Assembly: GCF_937893305.1 (NCBI RefSeq)
Contig: NZ_CALBGN010000018.1
Coordinates: 1-64,000, forward strand
Length of the DNA: 64,000 nucleotides
Reading direction: 5' to 3'
From: an uncultured Helicobacter sp.
GTDB taxonomy: Bacteria; Campylobacterota; Campylobacteria; Campylobacterales; Helicobacteraceae
In this document: one piece after another, positions 61,942 to 64,000 of the stretch
Layout of the letters: every line of letters starts with the position of its first letter
How positions within the stretch are numbered: the first letter of the stretch is position 1
Notes under the pieces: generated by a model
Seen by the model: the letters and a program-made list of their open reading frames with translations, nothing else
Databases searched by the model: none
What the model was told of the DNA's origin: nothing
Translations under genes and position numbers: made by a program

Positions 61942-62303
61942 ACAATTTCCCTTAAATTTTGATTGATTATTTCTGCAATTTCTTCTAATGATTCTCCCTT
62001 TATACAATCCTCCCAAAGCTTAGGATTTAACAAGCTAGAATCATAATGAATTGTTAAAGAACCAATTAAAGGATTAAACTTGAGAGAAAAGATTAATGGA
62101 ATCTTTTCTAACACCTCCAAAAGCATCTTTGGATTTACCCTTTTTTCTTGTGCGGCTGCTTTCAACTTTAAACTTGCTCTAAGACGGATTCTACCTTTTG
62201 TATGATGGATAATGGAGAAATACTCCTTAAAAAACTCCAAATCATTAGGCGTTATTTCTAAGTCCTTTAAAGTCTGAAGTAAGGCTATTTTATCTTCTTG
62301 CAT
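61938..62303 (-). CDS. HMA_2-like domain protein (FezC-like)
   Basis: 121 residues. After a helical lead, IIHHTKGRIRLRA and KRVNPKMLLEVLEKIP are followed by a strand pair (LKFNPLIGSLTIHYD). The same features occur at the N-terminus of the ATPase at 58294-60394 (HATANRARFKY, RVNPIQLRVALEEMP, NNIIVQYCGS), so the two share a domain. HMA_2-type domains occur in proteins linked to P1B-6 ATPases. It is the first gene of the minus-strand run, with Fur-like boxes upstream, and its stop overlaps the ferritin-like start. Confidence 0.72.
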   Translation of the reverse strand: MQEDKIALLQTLKDLEITPNDLEFFKEYFSIIHHTKGRIRLRASLKLKAAAQEKRVNPKMLLEVLEKIPLIFSLKFNPLIGSLTIHYDSSLLNPKLWEDCIKGESLEEIAEIINQNLREIV

Positions 62304-62372
62304 AATAATCCGCTCAAAATGAATTTCTGTTGGATTTTAGACTAAAGGTTATAAAAATTTTCTTAATAAAAA

Positions 62373-62470
62373 AATAATGAGATTCAAATAATAATATTTA
62401 ATAGCATAAATAAAGAAGTTTTAAAACATAAAAATTTATATAATAATTTAAAAAATGAGAATCAAAAATT
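62373..62470 (-). promoter_or_regulatory. AT-rich promoter region with Fur-like boxes
   Basis: TAATAATATTTAATA (62389-62403) fits the Helicobacter Fur 7-1-7 palindrome with left arm perfect and right arm 5 of 7. ATAATGAGATTCAAATAAT (62374-62392) and AAATGAGAATCAAAAATT (62453-62470) resemble classical Fur-box halves. A TATAAC -10-like box lies at 62348-62353 on the minus strand, 45 bp before the HMA_2-like gene. Iron control is inferred; AT-rich DNA gives chance matches. Confidence 0.42.
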
Positions 62471-62472
62471 AG

Positions 62473-63315
62473 CTAATTTTGAGAGTCAAAATTAAAAATC
62501 TTAGGTTCATTTGTTTGAGAATCCACATTTTCTTCTAAAATCAGCTCTGCTTTTTGGCTATTAATATCCACCAACCAATAAAATCCGACCGCCTTTGTAA
62601 CTGTTGGTTTAATCTTGGCAACTTGATATCCTTGCTGTTCCTCCACTGATTCTATAACACCAACAAGCACACCCGGATAAAAAATTTCATCAAACCCACT
62701 TGTATAAATCTGCTCTCCTATTTCAATTTTAGGATACAAAGGGATATAATCCACTACAAAACCTTTATTTAAATCATATTTGGCAACACCGGGTGTCTTA
62801 TTATCGCCGACTACCACACTATAACTACACTTTTCATTACCATTTAAAAAACCTAACAAACGACCACTTTGCATTTTAGCAATGCCTGCAACTTGATTAT
62901 TACTAATTAATCCAAAAATTGCATTTTCTCTTTGTTTTAATGTATTATTTTGTTCAAGCCAAATTTTTGTGTAATCATTCATTTCTACATAAGAAATCAT
63001 TCTAGAAAATGTGATTTGCATTGCACTTGGCTTGAAGTTTAAAGCCTGTAAAAGCGCATCGTGTTCAGTTTTAAGGGCATCATAAGAATATTGTAGTTTT
63101 TCTTTGTCTTCAAGCGCATTTGTTAAATCTTTAATCTGTTGAACTTGATTAAAATAACGCGTGATAATATTTGCAACATTGTGATTTAAATTTAAAATTC
63201 CAATTTTTATAGAATCGCTAAAATACAAAACTTTTGCGTGAAACTCTTTGGAAACCTGTAATGCAACAAAAAATGTAACAACTAAAAATAATATCCAAAG
63301 AAAAAGCTTTTTCAA
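62473..63315 (-). CDS. mreC: Rod-shape determining protein MreC
   Basis: 280 residues. An N-terminal membrane helix (about 4-21), a coiled coil (about 55-92, QQIKDLTNALEDKEKLQ), then the periplasmic double beta-barrel domain (GLISNQVAGIAKMQSGRLLG, VVGDNKTPGVAKYD, IYTSGFDEIFYPGVLVGVI). It organises peptidoglycan synthases along the cell wall with MreB, encoded 13 bp upstream. Confidence 0.93.
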   Translation of the reverse strand: MKKLFLWILFLVVTFFVALQVSKEFHAKVLYFSDSIKIGILNLNHNVANIITRYFNQVQQIKDLTNALEDKEKLQYSYDALKTEHDALLQALNFKPSAMQITFSRMISYVEMNDYTKIWLEQNNTLKQRENAIFGLISNNQVAGIAKMQSGRLLGFLNGNEKCSYSVVVGDNKTPGVAKYDLNKGFVVDYIPLYPKIEIGEQIYTSGFDEIFYPGVLVGVIESVEEQQGYQVAKIKPTVTKAVGFYWLVDINSQKAELILEENVDSQTNEPKIFNFDSQN

Positions 63316-63328
63316 TACCAGCCTTTAA

Positions 63329-64000
63329 TTATTCATAAGTTAGCTGTTGTAAAACATCAATTTCTTCTAGTGCTTTACCTGTTCCTTTTGCTACACACAA
63401 TAATGGTTCATCACCTACATACACTGGTAATTTCACAATATCAGAAAGATATTTATCAAGCCCACGAATCAAAGCTCCCCCACCTGTTAATGCGATTCCA
63501 TTTTCTACAATATCCCCCGCTAAATCTGGTGGCATCTGCTCTAATACATCTTTTAATGCATTTGAAATCTCTTTAAGTGTTTCCTTCATCGCTTCTCTCA
63601 CATCTTCACTTGTAAGCTCAATGGAATTCAAAAGACCACTTACTTGATCACGCCCCTTAACTTGCATTGTAAGTGGCTCATCAAGACTCACTGCTGAACC
63701 AATTTGAATCTTAATTTCTTCTCCTGTGCGCTCCCCAATTAAAAGACTATATTTTCTACGCACATAATCCACAACTGCCATATCTAGTTTATCTCCAGCA
63801 GTGCGCAAAGATTTTGAAATCACAAGTCCACCAAGAGAAATAACCCCAATCTCTGTTGTTCCTCCACCAATATCTACCACCAAACTCCCTTTAGGTTCTT
63901 TAACAGGCAGTCCTGCGCCAATTGCCGCTGCCATTGGCTCTTCAATTAAAAAGACTTCTCTAGCTCCTGCGCTAATTGCAGATTCTCTAACTGCTTTGCG
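63329..64000 (-). CDS. mreB: Rod-shape determining protein MreB (5' end outside window)
   Basis: The C-terminal 223 codons of the bacterial actin. The frame is open to base 64000 (the outermost codons read RKAVRESAISAGAREVFLIE), so the start lies beyond the window. ATP-binding motifs VVDIGGGTTEIGVISLGG and ALTGGGALIRGLDKYL are intact. It forms membrane filaments that guide cell-wall growth, with MreC next in the operon. Confidence 0.96.
   Translation of the reverse strand, partial: RKAVRESAISAGAREVFLIEEPMAAAIGAGLPVKEPKGSLVVDIGGGTTEIGVISLGGLVISKSLRTAGDKLDMAVVDYVRRKYSLLIGERTGEEIKIQIGSAVSLDEPLTMQVKGRDQVSGLLNSIELTSEDVREAMKETLKEISNALKDVLEQMPPDLAGDIVENGIALTGGGALIRGLDKYLSDIVKLPVYVGDEPLLCVAKGTGKALEEIDVLQQLTYE

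Noticed and set aside
51241..62472. Prophage or integrative element at ssrA with attR
   Set aside because: No integrase, phage gene or second copy of the ssrA 3' end was seen downstream; only the position is suggestive.
1..64000. Over-represented GANTC or TGGAATCC words as uptake or methylation signals
   Set aside because: A hand count over the first 4.4 kb gave about one GANTC per 225 bp against roughly one per 300 expected; the excess is modest and much falls in Asp-Ser and Gly-Ile codons.

Overview
The window is low-GC DNA with tightly packed genes. It looks like a Campylobacterota chromosome, most probably an enterohepatic Helicobacter; this is inferred from gene content and the species cannot be named. 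The main pointers are a futalosine-pathway deaminase (mqnX), an 880-residue FlgL behind sigma-54-type promoters, a pair of dynamin-like GTPases, a complete cdtABC toxin operon, the nadK-recN-NFACT gene order, and a tmRNA whose tag reads ANNANYAPAYAKAA.

Layout. 1-1136: remnant of an autotransporter broken by a stop codon and a frameshift, behind a promoter whose spacer contains nine Gs. 1154-9377: minus-strand run comF-tmk-coaD-pyrC-pgm-mqnX-mscS-pyrC'-SIMPL, with many TAATG or ATGA overlaps. 9460-9881: tRNA-Arg(CCT) and HU. 10083-14648: gapA-pgi and pta-ackA on the plus strand. 14680-21966: minus-strand block of MFS transporter, two dynamin-like GTPases, a J-domain protein and an OmpA-like membrane protein. 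22112-24224: cdtABC. 24214-29569: pstSCAB with a PhoBR-type two-component system behind four 11-bp Pho-box-like repeats; the PstS is circularly permuted. 29747-36682: flgL, an Na+/H+ antiporter, kdsD and a chemoreceptor. 36793-43177: YceI, nadK-recN-NFACT, a repeat-bearing acidic protein, an outer-membrane protein with its own sigma-54-type promoter, and yaaA. 43228-47740: fabG, acpP, fabF, accA and a flavoprotein.

47717-57598 is the restriction region. panB-ruvB is followed, with a TAATG overlap, by a solitary hsdS. After ssrA (tmRNA) comes a type I system hsdM-hsdS-HEPN-hsdR. The two hsdS genes share nearly identical 140-bp central segments in direct orientation, and the solitary copy carries an in-frame GC-rich palindromic insert. 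A chemoreceptor remnant lies in the only gap longer than 300 bases (57599-57949).

57950-62303 is the most unusual block. Eight minus-strand genes encode an HMA_2-like protein, a membrane-anchored ferritin-like protein, five small glycine/alanine-rich or single-span membrane proteins, and a P1B-type ATPase that carries its own HMA_2-like N-terminus, lacks the usual CPC motif and is split by a +1 frameshift. Fur-like AT-rich boxes lie upstream. The set resembles ferrosome (fez) iron-storage organelle clusters. The window ends in mreC and a partial mreB.
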